A DNA stretch of 64,000 bases from Spirochaetia bacterium (GCA_900769975.1 CAAGIR010000290.1:1-64000); one strand, 5' to 3'. Positions 25,134 through 33,770 are shown, counted from the first letter of the stretch. Notes: generated from the sequence alone by a model not told the origin. Numbers and translations: made by a program.

Positions 25134-25982
25134 ATGATAGATACAGAAAATCCTTCAGAACCGGAAACAAAGACTACAGAAACAGAAAACACAACAGGCA
25201 TACAGGAAGGGAAATTGCCCGTTAAGGGGCCAGCTCCAGATACAAGACTTCCTGTAAAAACAAAACAGGAGCTTTTACCCTATGAAAAAGAAAACTATTC
25301 TACAATAGAAAAAGCAATAATAGAGCTTTCTGAAGAACTGGCAAATATTTCAGAATTGAGGGATGCAATTGAACATAGCTTTGAAAACAAGACAGCAACA
25401 GACGATAAATTCCAGGCAGAGGTTACAACATATTTTAATTCTTTACGAAAACAGTTTGAGGAGTTTAATGAAAAGTTTGCCAGGGAAATTGATTATAACC
25501 GAGAGCTTGAACTAAAAGTTCAGAACAACGAGTATAAAGGACAGATTTATCTTTTGGAAAGGGAGCTGAACGAAGAACGGGCAAAAATAACTAAAACAAT
25601 TGATGAAATTAACCAGACTGTTAAAGATAATATGTTGAGTGTAAGTGATAAAGTCCGTGAATTAAAATCTGCTGATACTATGATTGAAGAAGCCATTTCT
25701 AAATTCAGAACCGATTCCATGTCTGCTTCTGAAAATGAATATAAGGCTTTGAAAGCTAATTGCGAATCAATGCTCAGAACCTTTACGGAAAATGCCCAGA
25801 AAACACTTGAAACTGTAAAAAAAACATCAATTGATTTTATAACCCAGTGTGAAAAGGAAAACAAATCCCTCATTGGCAAAGTCCCTGTTGTAAAAGGAAA
25901 ACTGACTCAAGAAAGCTGGATTGTCATTATATTCGGCTGCATCGGAATTGCAAGCCTTATTATAAACCTATTTATTCGATAA
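25134..25982 (+). CDS. Coiled-coil protein with C-terminal membrane anchor
   Basis: 282 residues. The first 60 are Thr/Glu/Pro-rich and polar. A long coiled-coil follows (about residues 60-235, e.g. ELEKVQNNEYKGQIYLLERELNEER-type heptads), then one membrane segment near the C-terminus (SWIVIIFGCIGIASLIINLFI). It is probably tail-anchored with a cytoplasmic coiled coil. Neighbours suggest a role in maintenance or transfer, but I do not recognise the family. Confidence 0.6.
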   Translation: MIDTENPSEPETKTTETENTTGIQEGKLPVKGPAPDTRLPVKTKQELLPYEKENYSTIEKAIIELSEELANISELRDAIEHSFENKTATDDKFQAEVTTYFNSLRKQFEEFNEKFAREIDYNRELELKVQNNEYKGQIYLLERELNEERAKITKTIDEINQTVKDNMLSVSDKVRELKSADTMIEEAISKFRTDSMSASENEYKALKANCESMLRTFTENAQKTLETVKKTSIDFITQCEKENKSLIGKVPVVKGKLTQESWIVIIFGCIGIASLIINLFIR

Positions 25983-26011
25983 AAACTCATCAATTAACAT
26001 ATTTTTGATGA

Positions 26012-26068
26012 AAAATCTGTTAAAATATGCTATATTATTGTTAGCAGATTTTACTATTGAAACGGGGG
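26012..26068 (+). promoter_or_regulatory. Promoter/operator region of the GNAT toxin-antitoxin pair
   Basis: An extended -10, TG-C-TATATT (26028-26036), lies between inverted arms AAAATCTG (26012-26019) and CAGATTTT (26045-26052), a layout suited to autorepression. The leader ends with CTATTGAAACGGGGG (26054-26068), whose G-run is the ribosome binding site of the first gene and which is shared with the parA leader. Confidence 0.5.
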
Positions 26069-26075
26069 TAAAATT

Positions 26076-26276
26076 ATGACTTATTCATTAGGAACTTATG
26101 ATCCAAAAAAAGACCTGAAAAACTCTGATACTCCTCTAGGTCGCATTCTACGTACACCAAAGCCAGATTTTACAGAATTAAATAAAATTTCTGAAGAATT
26201 TGAACAAGCTATGACAATTGAACATGAAAAAGACAGAAAAATAATTGCAGAAGCTCTGGCGGTGGCTAACAAATGA
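26076..26276 (+). CDS. Putative antitoxin upstream of a GNAT protein
   Basis: 66 residues, polar and charged (MTYSLGTYDPKKDLKN...), with a C-terminal helix EHEKDRKIIAEALAVANK that could wrap onto a partner. It overlaps the GNAT gene by 4 bp (ATGA), the classical toxin-antitoxin arrangement with the antitoxin first. There is no clear ribbon-helix-helix motif, unlike most antitoxins of GNAT toxins. The role is inferred from layout and the inverted repeat around its promoter. Confidence 0.5.
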   Translation: MTYSLGTYDPKKDLKNSDTPLGRILRTPKPDFTELNKISEEFEQAMTIEHEKDRKIIAEALAVANK

Positions 26277-26863
26277 TTAAAGGTTTTGAAATAAAAGATG
26301 AGAAAAACTACTCTATAGAACATATTTATGATTCTCAAGACAATGAGACATTGATTCAAAATTTCCAAGTTGATAAACAAAGTGCAAAAGGTCTTGAACA
26401 GTTTTTGAAATACTGGGCATTTCCAGACGAAGATGAAAAATCAAACAGGACTTATTTAATAAAAGATCGAACCACAGGAGAACTTGCAGGCTATTTCTCT
26501 TTACAAAATGGAATGATTACCCAGCAGATAGAAAATCTCGCTGAGGATGATATTTTTAATTCTATCCCAGCTATAGAACTCTCAAATTTCGCAGTTAATT
26601 CAGAATACAAAAAAAATCATAAAGACATAACTAAATTAGGAGCATATATCTTTACTACATTCATTCGTCAACTGACTCAGAAAATATCTGAGTACACTGG
26701 TATCCAAGCTTTATATATTTATGCTTTACCGAATGAGAGATTAATTAAATACTATAAAACACTCGGTTTTACTCGTCTTTCACCAGAAGATGAAAAATAT
26801 ATTCATGCACATATAAAACCAAAGTATGACAGAGAATGCATTTTTATGTACCAGACACTGTAA
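26273..26863 (+). CDS. GNAT-family N-acetyltransferase, likely toxin
   Basis: 196 residues with a GNAT fold pattern: LIKDRTTGELAGYFSLQNG (strands 2-4), AIELSNFAVNSEYKKNHKDITKLGAYIF (where the acetyl-CoA pyrophosphate loop should lie, but the usual R/QxxGxG/A is degenerate) and LYIYALPNERLIKYYKTLGF (the C-terminal strand-helix). GNAT toxins such as TacT acetylate charged tRNAs. The overlap with a small upstream gene and the mobile setting favour a toxin-antitoxin pair over a metabolic enzyme. It ends 3 bp from the convergent polyvalent gene. Confidence 0.65.
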   Translation: MIKGFEIKDEKNYSIEHIYDSQDNETLIQNFQVDKQSAKGLEQFLKYWAFPDEDEKSNRTYLIKDRTTGELAGYFSLQNGMITQQIENLAEDDIFNSIPAIELSNFAVNSEYKKNHKDITKLGAYIFTTFIRQLTQKISEYTGIQALYIYALPNERLIKYYKTLGFTRLSPEDEKYIHAHIKPKYDRECIFMYQTL

Positions 26864-26866
26864 ATT

Positions 26867-29800
26867 CTATCTTCCTATTTCTATCTGCATAGACTGCTGG
26901 CGGTGGACCTTATGCTCAATTTTTTGAGCCTTATACTGCTGCTTGCCGTACTCTGCAAGAAAAGTATCACGAGGTACATCATAAAAAGATTTATTCCCAT
27001 CCATAAGAGTAACCATATTATTTTCCTTTGAAGAAGAAATAATCGTACAATTTTGATATATGGATTCTTTTCGCAGGGAATGTGTTTTTGCATCTTTATT
27101 TACCTTAAATACCACTTCGACACTATCACCTATTTTAAGGTCAAAATCACGGTCGATTTTTTCACCTTTTGTTGATAGTGTGTCATACATTGGTCTGGCA
27201 ATCATTTTTTCATAACGATGATGTTTAATATAATCTTCATTAAGCGGTATTTCTTTTACAGCTTCATGAAAAGTTTCTATTAAAACTTCATTTACAGACT
27301 GTCCGTCTTTACGCAAAAGATTCAACAGTTCCTTTGTTTTCCTCTTTTCTTCTTTTGGCATTTCAGAAATAATATGATTAGCAATTTTCAGTGCATCTAA
27401 TGGCGAGTTTGCTTCTTTGCGGCAGAAAACAGAAAGATTGTGACGGAAATTATTTGCACAGTTGTCACGCAGCTCAAAAAAATCATTGTACTGAGTATCA
27501 ATCATTTTCTCGGCAGTCTTTGTGTCTTGTGTGTAAGATTCTGTTTTTTTCGCATATTCATCACTGGTAAGAGTTTTTAATGTATTCTCAGTAACTCTCA
27601 CATTATTCTTACCATCTTCAGATTTTAAGAGATATGTTCCTGATGATTCTTCAAAACTATCAATAATCATTTCCTTAAAATTTTCAAGCCCATGCTGTGT
27701 AATCATTGCAAATTCAGGAATTTTGGTCACCCCAAAGATAATTTTCTTTTCCTCCGCCGTCAGTTCTTCGGTTTTATTCTCTGATAATACTTTTTGAGGT
27801 TCTTCCAGCGATGAAACATGATAATACTTTGTCTGCACAAACTCTTTTTTTCCATTGTTATCTACTGGAATTGTCAGGATAACAAAGGGTTCTTCTTCCT
27901 TGATTTTTGTTCCCCTGGCAACAGCTTCTACTTCATTTATCAGAATGAACTTCTCTTCCGGCTTTACAAGTCCTTTTTCAATAAGTTCATTCTGAAAATC
28001 CTGCGTAAGTTTTACATTTCCGCCGGTAAAATCATTATCGAGGATGGATTTTATTTCGCCTTTTTTAACTGGAATCTCTTCCTTTAGTTCATCTGTAGAA
28101 AACTTATAAAGATTCAGAGGTGTATTGTAAGATTCTTCTAAGGCTTCGATTGGATCTGTGTAATCATTTTCTAAAGGTTCTGAGTTTTCTTGTGTATTAT
28201 CAAGATCCTTTGATTGCTCATTTTCAATTTTGAACAAAGGTCTTTGTTTTCTTACAACATATAAATTTGAGACTTTTGCGGCTTGCAATTCTAACAAAAT
28301 TTCGTTACTATCTAATTGTGCTTCGGATGTAAGTGTATTTTTAAGGGCTTTGTTCCCTGGGCTGTAGTCTGGAGCATTTTTTATTACTTCCCCCTCCAAC
28401 CTTACCATAAATCCGTGACCATTAACAAAAACTGGGACTTCATAATTATGCATACCCAATAACTTTTCCTTGTTCTTTTTGGGATCTGCAAGTTCAGCTT
28501 CTGTAAAAATTGCATTTTGAATCAATTTTTCAGCATTATTTGCTAATTTTCTGTTTGTTTCTCTTGTTTTCCTAAAGTCTTTTTTGTAATTATCACCTTT
28601 TATTACATGGTCATTTTTTTCACGACTATTATATATTGTTAGGAATTTATCTTCCGTTGCAGTTGCATATACTTTCCCAACCATTGAACGAAGTTTTTCA
28701 AGGACTTCTTTTTCAGTTGGAGCAGTATTATTAAATTCTTCGGTTAAATCGACAATATTAGGATATTGTTTTTGAGCTTCCTCAAATGTTATAGCCTCTT
28801 TTTCAATCCTCTTTTCAAATCCCACTCCATTCATTAAATCTTTCATTGGAGCTGTCAGAAAGTCTTTCATACTTTCTGCATTTATGCTTTCAGAAATATA
28901 ATTTTCGCCTCTAAGTTCTGGAGAAAAGCCAAATTCTTTTGCAACAAAATTGCTTACTTCTTTATCCCAGTCAATTACAGCATTTTTTGCATTTTCTCCG
29001 TTTTCTGCAGCAATTCGTTCAAAAACTGACTGAGCAAACTTTCCTACAATCCGGGCATGACATTCACTCAAAATTTCATCTTCATTATTCCTGATATTCT
29101 GATAGCTCGGATCGTTTACAACTTCATTCCAAAGAGAAGTATGTTTAAAAACATTCTTTCCTCGTTCCCAAAGTTCCGGATTTTTATTTTTTGTGTAATT
29201 ATCCCAAAGATGAGTATATTCATGAGCAAGAACATTTGAGTTCATAAGATTTTTGTCTGCATAAATCTGACCGTTGTAGGCAAAGCCGTAAAGTTCGCCG
29301 TTCTCTGTAATCATGTATTGCACACGGTTATTTATGTTCATCTCTCGGTCATCAAAGATGATGTAGTTTTCAGTAGATGTTTCCATTCCCACATACCCGA
29401 TTTTCTGCAAGAATTCACTTGCCTGTTTCTGGGAATTGAAAACCTTGTTGGAAAGAATATTAAAGTAAACGCTGTATCCTGTGTCATTACGGGAAACTTG
29501 CCAATTTGTACCAAGTTTTGAAAGTTCTGTGTTAATACGCTCTGCACTTTCAAGACCTATAGATTTATCATAGTAAAGATAATTTGTACCGTCATTATCA
29601 GGAATTTCAACGGAATAAAGGTAAGTCTGTTCCCGCTTGTAATTTATAAGGTTTAGGCCGCAAAGTGTAGAAAGCTGATTCTGCTCTTTCAGTAAAACAG
29701 GATTTCCTTTTACATCAGATGTCATAATTGAATTTAACAAAGTTTCATTTGATGGATTTTGAACCTGGTTTATAACGCTTTGCCAGTATGGACTGAAATT

Positions 29801-30748
29801 CCGCTCCTGCAGAAATTCTTGCAGAGGCTGATTGTTTATATAAAAACTGTTTCCATATTTTTTTGCAGCAATCTTTAAACCAAAATTCCGTGCATTTTCT
29901 TCATTTACAGAAAGCACATACACACCGTAACCGTTAAACGACTCTGCATTTTCAATATTCTGATTAGTTCCATAATGAGCTGCCATTTTCTGAACATTGA
30001 TACCTGCATCAAGAATAGCCTGCATTTCGTTCTGGTCAGTTATTACATTTATATTTGCAGCTTTAAGTTTTTCCAGGACAAGTTCAGTGGCTATATTGGA
30101 AATATCCTGAACTTTTTCTTGATGATTGACAAAATCTGACTTGCAAGGTATATTTTCTATATCTAGTGTTGCAAGAGGCAACAGGAATTGCTCCTGAATG
30201 TCGGGTTCACCTTGTGAAACTGCTTTTGCAAGACTGGATATTTTTTTATCATCTGCATATTTCAAAAGACCTTTATTTTTCCATTCTTCCATTATATTTA
30301 TGCCGTTTCTTGCAATTAAACTTCTTCCATGTATACTTGTGATGGCGTTTATTTTATAACGATTATTAGTTTCGTTTGCATTAACATTCATTGAAACTGC
30401 AGAAGGCTTATTTTCAGCAGAAACTTCTTCATCGGTAATTAAAAGTATCGAATCTCTTTTATTTTCAGTAGATAATTTATCACTATCAAAAACAAGTAAA
30501 GGATCGGCAATTTTCTTCACGGTATTAAGAATTTCATCATTCGTCATTTTATGAATTTTCTTTGCTTTGTTTATAACAGATGTAGAAAACTCTATTTCCA
30601 ATGGATTAATTCCTGCATACTGCAATACAGATGGAGTTTCATTTATAACAAATTTATTCCCTTTTGGCTGTTTACCGTAAAACAGATAGTTCTCTAATTG
30701 TTCTAAAACTTTGTTTTCATTATTTAATTCAAAAAGATTGTTTGTCAT
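26867..30748 (-). CDS. Large polyvalent protein with MuF-C-like domain and zinc metallopeptidase motif
   Basis: A 1,293-residue multidomain protein. Residues about 38-160 (EFSTSVINKAKKIHKM...PLLVFDSD...INAITSIHGRSLI) resemble the MuF C-terminal domain of phage and conjugative polyvalent proteins. A later segment (IDAGINVQKMAAHYGTNQNIENAESFNGYGVYV) resembles polyvalent-protein-associated regions. A zinc-protease motif LAHEYTHLWDNY (HExxH at about residues 507-511) is followed by ESECHAR-type acidic residues (ILSECHAR). Residues about 660-860 and the C-terminal 400 look like further large polyvalent-protein-associated domains. Such proteins are thought to be delivered with the transferred DNA to act in the recipient. 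Substrate and partners are unknown. Confidence 0.65.
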   Translation of the reverse strand: MTNNLFELNNENKVLEQLENYLFYGKQPKGNKFVINETPSVLQYAGINPLEIEFSTSVINKAKKIHKMTNDEILNTVKKIADPLLVFDSDKLSTENKRDSILLITDEEVSAENKPSAVSMNVNANETNNRYKINAITSIHGRSLIARNGINIMEEWKNKGLLKYADDKKISSLAKAVSQGEPDIQEQFLLPLATLDIENIPCKSDFVNHQEKVQDISNIATELVLEKLKAANINVITDQNEMQAILDAGINVQKMAAHYGTNQNIENAESFNGYGVYVLSVNEENARNFGLKIAAKKYGNSFYINNQPLQEFLQERNFSPYWQSVINQVQNPSNETLLNSIMTSDVKGNPVLLKEQNQLSTLCGLNLINYKREQTYLYSVEIPDNDGTNYLYYDKSIGLESAERINTELSKLGTNWQVSRNDTGYSVYFNILSNKVFNSQKQASEFLQKIGYVGMETSTENYIIFDDREMNINNRVQYMITENGELYGFAYNGQIYADKNLMNSNVLAHEYTHLWDNYTKNKNPELWERGKNVFKHTSLWNEVVNDPSYQNIRNNEDEILSECHARIVGKFAQSVFERIAAENGENAKNAVIDWDKEVSNFVAKEFGFSPELRGENYISESINAESMKDFLTAPMKDLMNGVGFEKRIEKEAITFEEAQKQYPNIVDLTEEFNNTAPTEKEVLEKLRSMVGKVYATATEDKFLTIYNSREKNDHVIKGDNYKKDFRKTRETNRKLANNAEKLIQNAIFTEAELADPKKNKEKLLGMHNYEVPVFVNGHGFMVRLEGEVIKNAPDYSPGNKALKNTLTSEAQLDSNEILLELQAAKVSNLYVVRKQRPLFKIENEQSKDLDNTQENSEPLENDYTDPIEALEESYNTPLNLYKFSTDELKEEIPVKKGEIKSILDNDFTGGNVKLTQDFQNELIEKGLVKPEEKFILINEVEAVARGTKIKEEEPFVILTIPVDNNGKKEFVQTKYYHVSSLEEPQKVLSENKTEELTAEEKKIIFGVTKIPEFAMITQHGLENFKEMIIDSFEESSGTYLLKSEDGKNNVRVTENTLKTLTSDEYAKKTESYTQDTKTAEKMIDTQYNDFFELRDNCANNFRHNLSVFCRKEANSPLDALKIANHIISEMPKEEKRKTKELLNLLRKDGQSVNEVLIETFHEAVKEIPLNEDYIKHHRYEKMIARPMYDTLSTKGEKIDRDFDLKIGDSVEVVFKVNKDAKTHSLRKESIYQNCTIISSSKENNMVTLMDGNKSFYDVPRDTFLAEYGKQQYKAQKIEHKVHRQQSMQIEIGR

Positions 30749-30770
30749 AGTTTTTACACCTTTTAATTTT

Positions 30771-30932
30771 TTATCTTTCTATAACTTTCTCATTTACTTT
30801 TTGCTTTCTCAAAGCTGTAAATGAAACATGATTATCTATATGGTTTTTAGAAGCATTTTGTGCTTCTAATCTCTGCTTTATTTCTCCGGCTAAATCAGAG
30901 AGTTTAGTTTCCGACAAAGTTAAGTTCATCAT
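30771..30932 (-). CDS. Small protein (53 aa) in the gap before the polyvalent gene
   Basis: A short frame starting ATG-ATG-AAC (MMNLTLSETKLSDLAGEI...) overlaps the end of the DUF2958 gene by 29 bp and stops 22 bp before the polyvalent gene's start. The composition is protein-like (helical, KQRLEAQNASKNHIDNHVSF) and it fills an otherwise empty 155-bp gap in a tightly packed operon. The ribosome binding site is weak, so translation probably depends on coupling. Confidence 0.45.
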   Translation of the reverse strand: MMNLTLSETKLSDLAGEIKQRLEAQNASKNHIDNHVSFTALRKQKVNEKVIER

Positions 30933-32172
30933 GTACTTGTTCAAAACTACTTCTTATTCTTGCGTCACCAATATAACGGGTTTCGTTTTCAAGATGTTTT
31001 TCTTTGATCTGCTCGTAAGTTGAATAAAAATCTTTGTATTTTTCTCTGTAATGCTTTGTAACACGGTCAAAAGGAGATTCATTTAAATTATCATTTTCTA
31101 TTTTTTGTTCAGTTTCTAAAAGCTCCTCTTTTAATTCCGGATATTTTTCTACAATGGCATGTTCCATTGAAATACTATCATCATTGTAAATATCCAGTTC
31201 TGTCTGAATAAATCCGTTTAGAGTTAAGGTTGTAACTTCATTTAAATCGATGTACCCATATTCTGCATTTTGTGTATCTCCATTTATAATTGCAAAGCCA
31301 AATCCTACATTGTCTTCATCAACTTCACAAACATACCAGTCAGAACTTCCTATGAAATAATGAATAAAACCTTTGTCATGAAGCTTTGTTTCTGAGTTAT
31401 AGGATTTTCCATCTCTATTTTCATACAGAATATGTCCCATATCAGCAACATGCTTGATTTTCTGTTTAAAATATTCTGCTTCCTCTCCATGAGTTGCATT
31501 ATTAAGCAATGTTGAATATTCCATTTCAGGAATAAATTTTTTTGCAGTTTCAAGGTCATCTATTGAAAGCTCTATTGGCTTATTGTTTTCTGATGACCTC
31601 TCTTCAATCTGATTTTCATTATCTATAGTGCTTTCTGACCCATTTTGAGTTTCATTCATATCCAGAACAAATTCTCTTGCCTGTTCTGATGAAACGTCTA
31701 CTTTCTTACCATCACTGTTAATTACTTCTTTTATTTCAGCAATTCTTCTATCAAGTTCTGCCCTCTGGCGAACAAGTTCAGCAAGTTCATCTACTGTAAT
31801 TTCTTCTATAGGATTTTCCACCTGTTCAACAGATAAAATTTTGAGAGGTTCAAGAGGAATAATTTCAGGGTCTGATTTATTAATATTATCTTCTTCGATT
31901 TTACTTAATTCTTCTTCAACTTTCTGATTAAACTCTTGGGCAGACATTGTATTTTTATAATAACTTACAAGAGATTCTGCATAAGAGATTGATTTTTCAT
32001 TTTGATATGCATACCACATCTGCTGTCTTTTTGACCATTTGAAGCCAGCATCTTTTATACTTGCAATTTGTTCTTCTGACATTTTTTTTACAAAACGCAA
32101 TTCAATTCCGTGCATTCTGTTATTTACTGTTAATGAAAAATCGCTATTCTTATAGTCTTTAAGTTCTGCCAT
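30904..32172 (-). CDS. DUF2958-like domain protein
   Basis: 422 residues. The N-terminal part (GIELRFVKKMSEEQIASIKDAGFKWSKRQQMWYAYQN) is the small 'GFKWS...WYA' module seen in proteins of mobile elements and antirestriction loci. A polar, acidic linker follows. Residues about 220-330 (KGFIHYFIGSSDWYVCEVDEDNVGFGFAIINGDTQNAEYGYIDLNEV..NGFIQTELDIY) match the DUF2958 pattern. It is in an operon with the ArdC-like gene upstream and the polyvalent protein downstream, separated from the former by a hairpin terminator. Probably part of a defence-evasion or establishment set. Confidence 0.6.
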   Translation of the reverse strand: MAELKDYKNSDFSLTVNNRMHGIELRFVKKMSEEQIASIKDAGFKWSKRQQMWYAYQNEKSISYAESLVSYYKNTMSAQEFNQKVEEELSKIEEDNINKSDPEIIPLEPLKILSVEQVENPIEEITVDELAELVRQRAELDRRIAEIKEVINSDGKKVDVSSEQAREFVLDMNETQNGSESTIDNENQIEERSSENNKPIELSIDDLETAKKFIPEMEYSTLLNNATHGEEAEYFKQKIKHVADMGHILYENRDGKSYNSETKLHDKGFIHYFIGSSDWYVCEVDEDNVGFGFAIINGDTQNAEYGYIDLNEVTTLTLNGFIQTELDIYNDDSISMEHAIVEKYPELKEELLETEQKIENDNLNESPFDRVTKHYREKYKDFYSTYEQIKEKHLENETRYIGDARIRSSFEQVHDELNFVGN

Positions 32173-32190
32173 TTGAAAATCTCCTTTAAT

Positions 32191-32241
32191 GAAAAAGAAC
32201 AGGAACTGTCAAACAAAATGTGATTTCAGACAGTTCCTGTT
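32191..32241 (-). terminator. Intrinsic terminator/attenuator after the ArdC-like gene
   Basis: GACAGTTCCTGTT (32229-32241) and AACAGGAACTGTC (32198-32210) make a perfect 13-bp stem. On the minus strand it is followed by CTTTTT (32191-32197). It would separate strong expression of the ArdC-like gene from read-through into the DUF2958 and polyvalent genes. Confidence 0.78.
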
Positions 32242-32250
32242 ATGAAGAAA

Positions 32251-33018
32251 TTAGTTTCCCATTTCGAAGGTCTGTTCTTTTTTCTTTGATTGCTGCTGTG
32301 TTTTCTGCATTTCCTGGCGGCGCTCAGCGTAAAGTTCTTTGTTGATTAAATTTGCCTTCTGATCTACTTTGAACATAAAGTTAGAAAGCGTATCAATTTC
32401 TGCATTCCGATCCGGCTTTTTTGCAAGCTGATTATCCAAGACTGCAGTAAAATTCTTTTTAAATTCTTCTGAAATCTCAGAATTTACTTTTAAGCTTGCT
32501 CCTGATTTGCAGGCGGCAACATAAGTTCCAAGGTATTCTTCAGGATTAGCAGACTGAATTTCGATTGTCTTGTTAATTTGAGGAAGTTTATTTTTTGCAA
32601 CTTTCTCATTTACAGCATCTTTAACAAGCTGTGGATTTTCGGTCTGTTCAGGAAAGAAAAACTGGCTTGTTCCAATAGTATTGTCTTCACGCTTGAAGTT
32701 ATAGAAAAAGCCCTTTTCACCTTCTTTTACACGAGTCCCAATATTCTGTGTTGTCTTGTAAGTTACTGCAATATTGGAATTGTCTTTTCCAACGATTTGC
32801 AGCGGAATAAGGTCTTTTGCATTAAGACAGTAACCAGTATTTCCATTAATGACTGGTTTTGTATTTACATTTCCAGCCTGGTCCGGCAAAAACGGAGCTG
32901 TACCGTTTTCAATGCTTTCCTTAATAATTTTTGCATTGTGGCTTGGAATGTAAAATCCGTTGAACTGTTTTTCGGAAACTGAATTGTTGAAAGGTTTGTT
33001 TGTATCGAGAGAACTCAT
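32251..33018 (-). CDS. ArdC N-terminal-like antirestriction/ssDNA-binding protein
   Basis: 255 residues. The N-terminal half (IIKESIENGTAPFLPDQAG..PVINGNTGYCLNAKDLIPLQI..YKTTQNIGTRVKEGEKGFFYNF) follows the ArdC N-terminal domain pattern (ssDNA binding; ENGTAPW..., N..TG..Y.G.N, ...Q....G..V.KGEKG). The C-terminal metallopeptidase of full ArdC is absent; instead there is a charged helical tail rich in Gln/Lys. ArdC proteins protect incoming conjugative DNA from restriction. The gene has a perfect AAGGAGG ribosome binding site, which is duplicated in a folded leader. Confidence 0.62.
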   Translation of the reverse strand: MSSLDTNKPFNNSVSEKQFNGFYIPSHNAKIIKESIENGTAPFLPDQAGNVNTKPVINGNTGYCLNAKDLIPLQIVGKDNSNIAVTYKTTQNIGTRVKEGEKGFFYNFKREDNTIGTSQFFFPEQTENPQLVKDAVNEKVAKNKLPQINKTIEIQSANPEEYLGTYVAACKSGASLKVNSEISEEFKKNFTAVLDNQLAKKPDRNAEIDTLSNFMFKVDQKANLINKELYAERRQEMQKTQQQSKKKEQTFEMGN

Positions 33019-33025
33019 AACTGTT

Positions 33026-33130
33026 CCTCCTTAAATAAATTTTTTATAGGAGGAACAAACCTCCTTAAAACTTAATGCTCTTGTCCTGTTATGCTAGGAG
33101 TAACGGACAACAGAATATCAAGGGCATTAA
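33026..33130 (-). promoter_or_regulatory. Structured leader with alternative Shine-Dalgarno pairing
   Basis: Read on the minus strand: TTAATGCCCTTG...CAAGAGCATTAA forms a long outer stem (about 33129 to 33070) with an inner CTGTT/AACAG stem. Then AAGGAGG (33066-33060), CCTCCT (33053-33048) and the true AAGGAGG (33032-33026) follow. CCTCCT can pair with either AAGGAGG, freeing or hiding the ribosome binding site of the ArdC-like gene. Not a riboswitch class I recognise. It could also act as a hairpin promoter in single-stranded form. Confidence 0.65.
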
Positions 33131-33204
33131 AGATGTTTCTAACAGAAACAGGTCATACAAAAGACAAATTGAAACGGAATTATTGTAATTGTATAACAAG
33201 CAAT

Positions 33205-33233
33205 ATTATAATTGTATAACCTTTTTAAATCAA
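33205..33233 (-). promoter_or_regulatory. Promoter of the ArdC-like operon
   Basis: TTGATT (33228-33233), a 17-bp spacer and TATAAT (33205-33210) on the minus strand. Transcription should start near 33198, giving a ~180-nt leader that holds the folded region at 33026-33130. Confidence 0.65.
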
Positions 33234-33241
33234 TAACTTTA

Positions 33242-33256
33242 TTGTATGTTTTGCAA
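33242..33256. promoter_or_regulatory. TTGTA-N5-TGCAA operator candidate between divergent promoters
   Basis: TTGTATGTTTTGCAA, one mismatch from the consensus TTGTA-N5-TACAA found before traG, trbF and topB. It lies between the -35 of the ArdC-like operon and the divergent promoter at 33259-33287, so one protein could control both directions. A smaller TTGTATAACAA palindrome lies at 33189-33199. Confidence 0.5.
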
Positions 33257-33258
33257 TA

Positions 33259-33287
33259 TTGCATTTTTATTATTTACGTTCTATAAT
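33259..33287 (+). promoter_or_regulatory. Promoter of the 33294 gene; leaderless layout
   Basis: TTGCAT (33259-33264), 17-bp spacer, TATAAT (33282-33287), then 6 nt to the ATG at 33294. This matches the layout seen before the chromosomal PilZ gene. Confidence 0.55.
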
Positions 33288-33293
33288 GTTCGT

Positions 33294-33770
33294 ATGGAAA
33301 ACAAATACAGGCAGACGGTCTCCGTAAACATTCCAATCGAAAACGATGTAGCTTATTCCCTATTTGCACAAGGTTTTTTAATTTCAATTCCCCAGAAAGA
33401 TGAAGATAATAACTGTTATGTGTTTAAGTTTTTAGGTGATACAGTGTTTTGTCTTTTCTATACATTTGCTAATTTTAGAAGGGCTTACATTGCAACAGCA
33501 TGGCTTAATAAAGATGATGGAGAAGCTTTTTATTTACCAGGAATAAACATTCCTCTCTACATAATTTTTAAAGCAAAAGGTCGTAAAATAGATGAATTAA
33601 AACACGCACTTTACATACTCACTAAAACTGATCACTATGCACCATTCAGATTAAAAATTGATTTTTGGAAGGAATTAGCTTTGAGAATTGAGTATAAAGA
33701 TTGTTATAGGGAAAAAATAATTTACACTTATAATAAATATGCCACTAAAGCAAGGAGAATCGAACTTTAA
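33294..33770 (+). CDS. Hypothetical protein preceding the PilZ gene
   Basis: 158 residues, with the start set by the promoter (leaderless) rather than an in-frame ATG 16 codons upstream. It looks like a compact alpha/beta protein with many aromatic residues (FCLFYTFANFRRAYIATAWLNKDDGEAFYLPGINIPLYIIFKAKG). It overlaps the PilZ gene by one base, so the pair is co-translated and may work together. I do not recognise the fold. Confidence 0.6.
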   Translation: MENKYRQTVSVNIPIENDVAYSLFAQGFLISIPQKDEDNNCYVFKFLGDTVFCLFYTFANFRRAYIATAWLNKDDGEAFYLPGINIPLYIIFKAKGRKIDELKHALYILTKTDHYAPFRLKIDFWKELALRIEYKDCYREKIIYTYNKYATKARRIEL

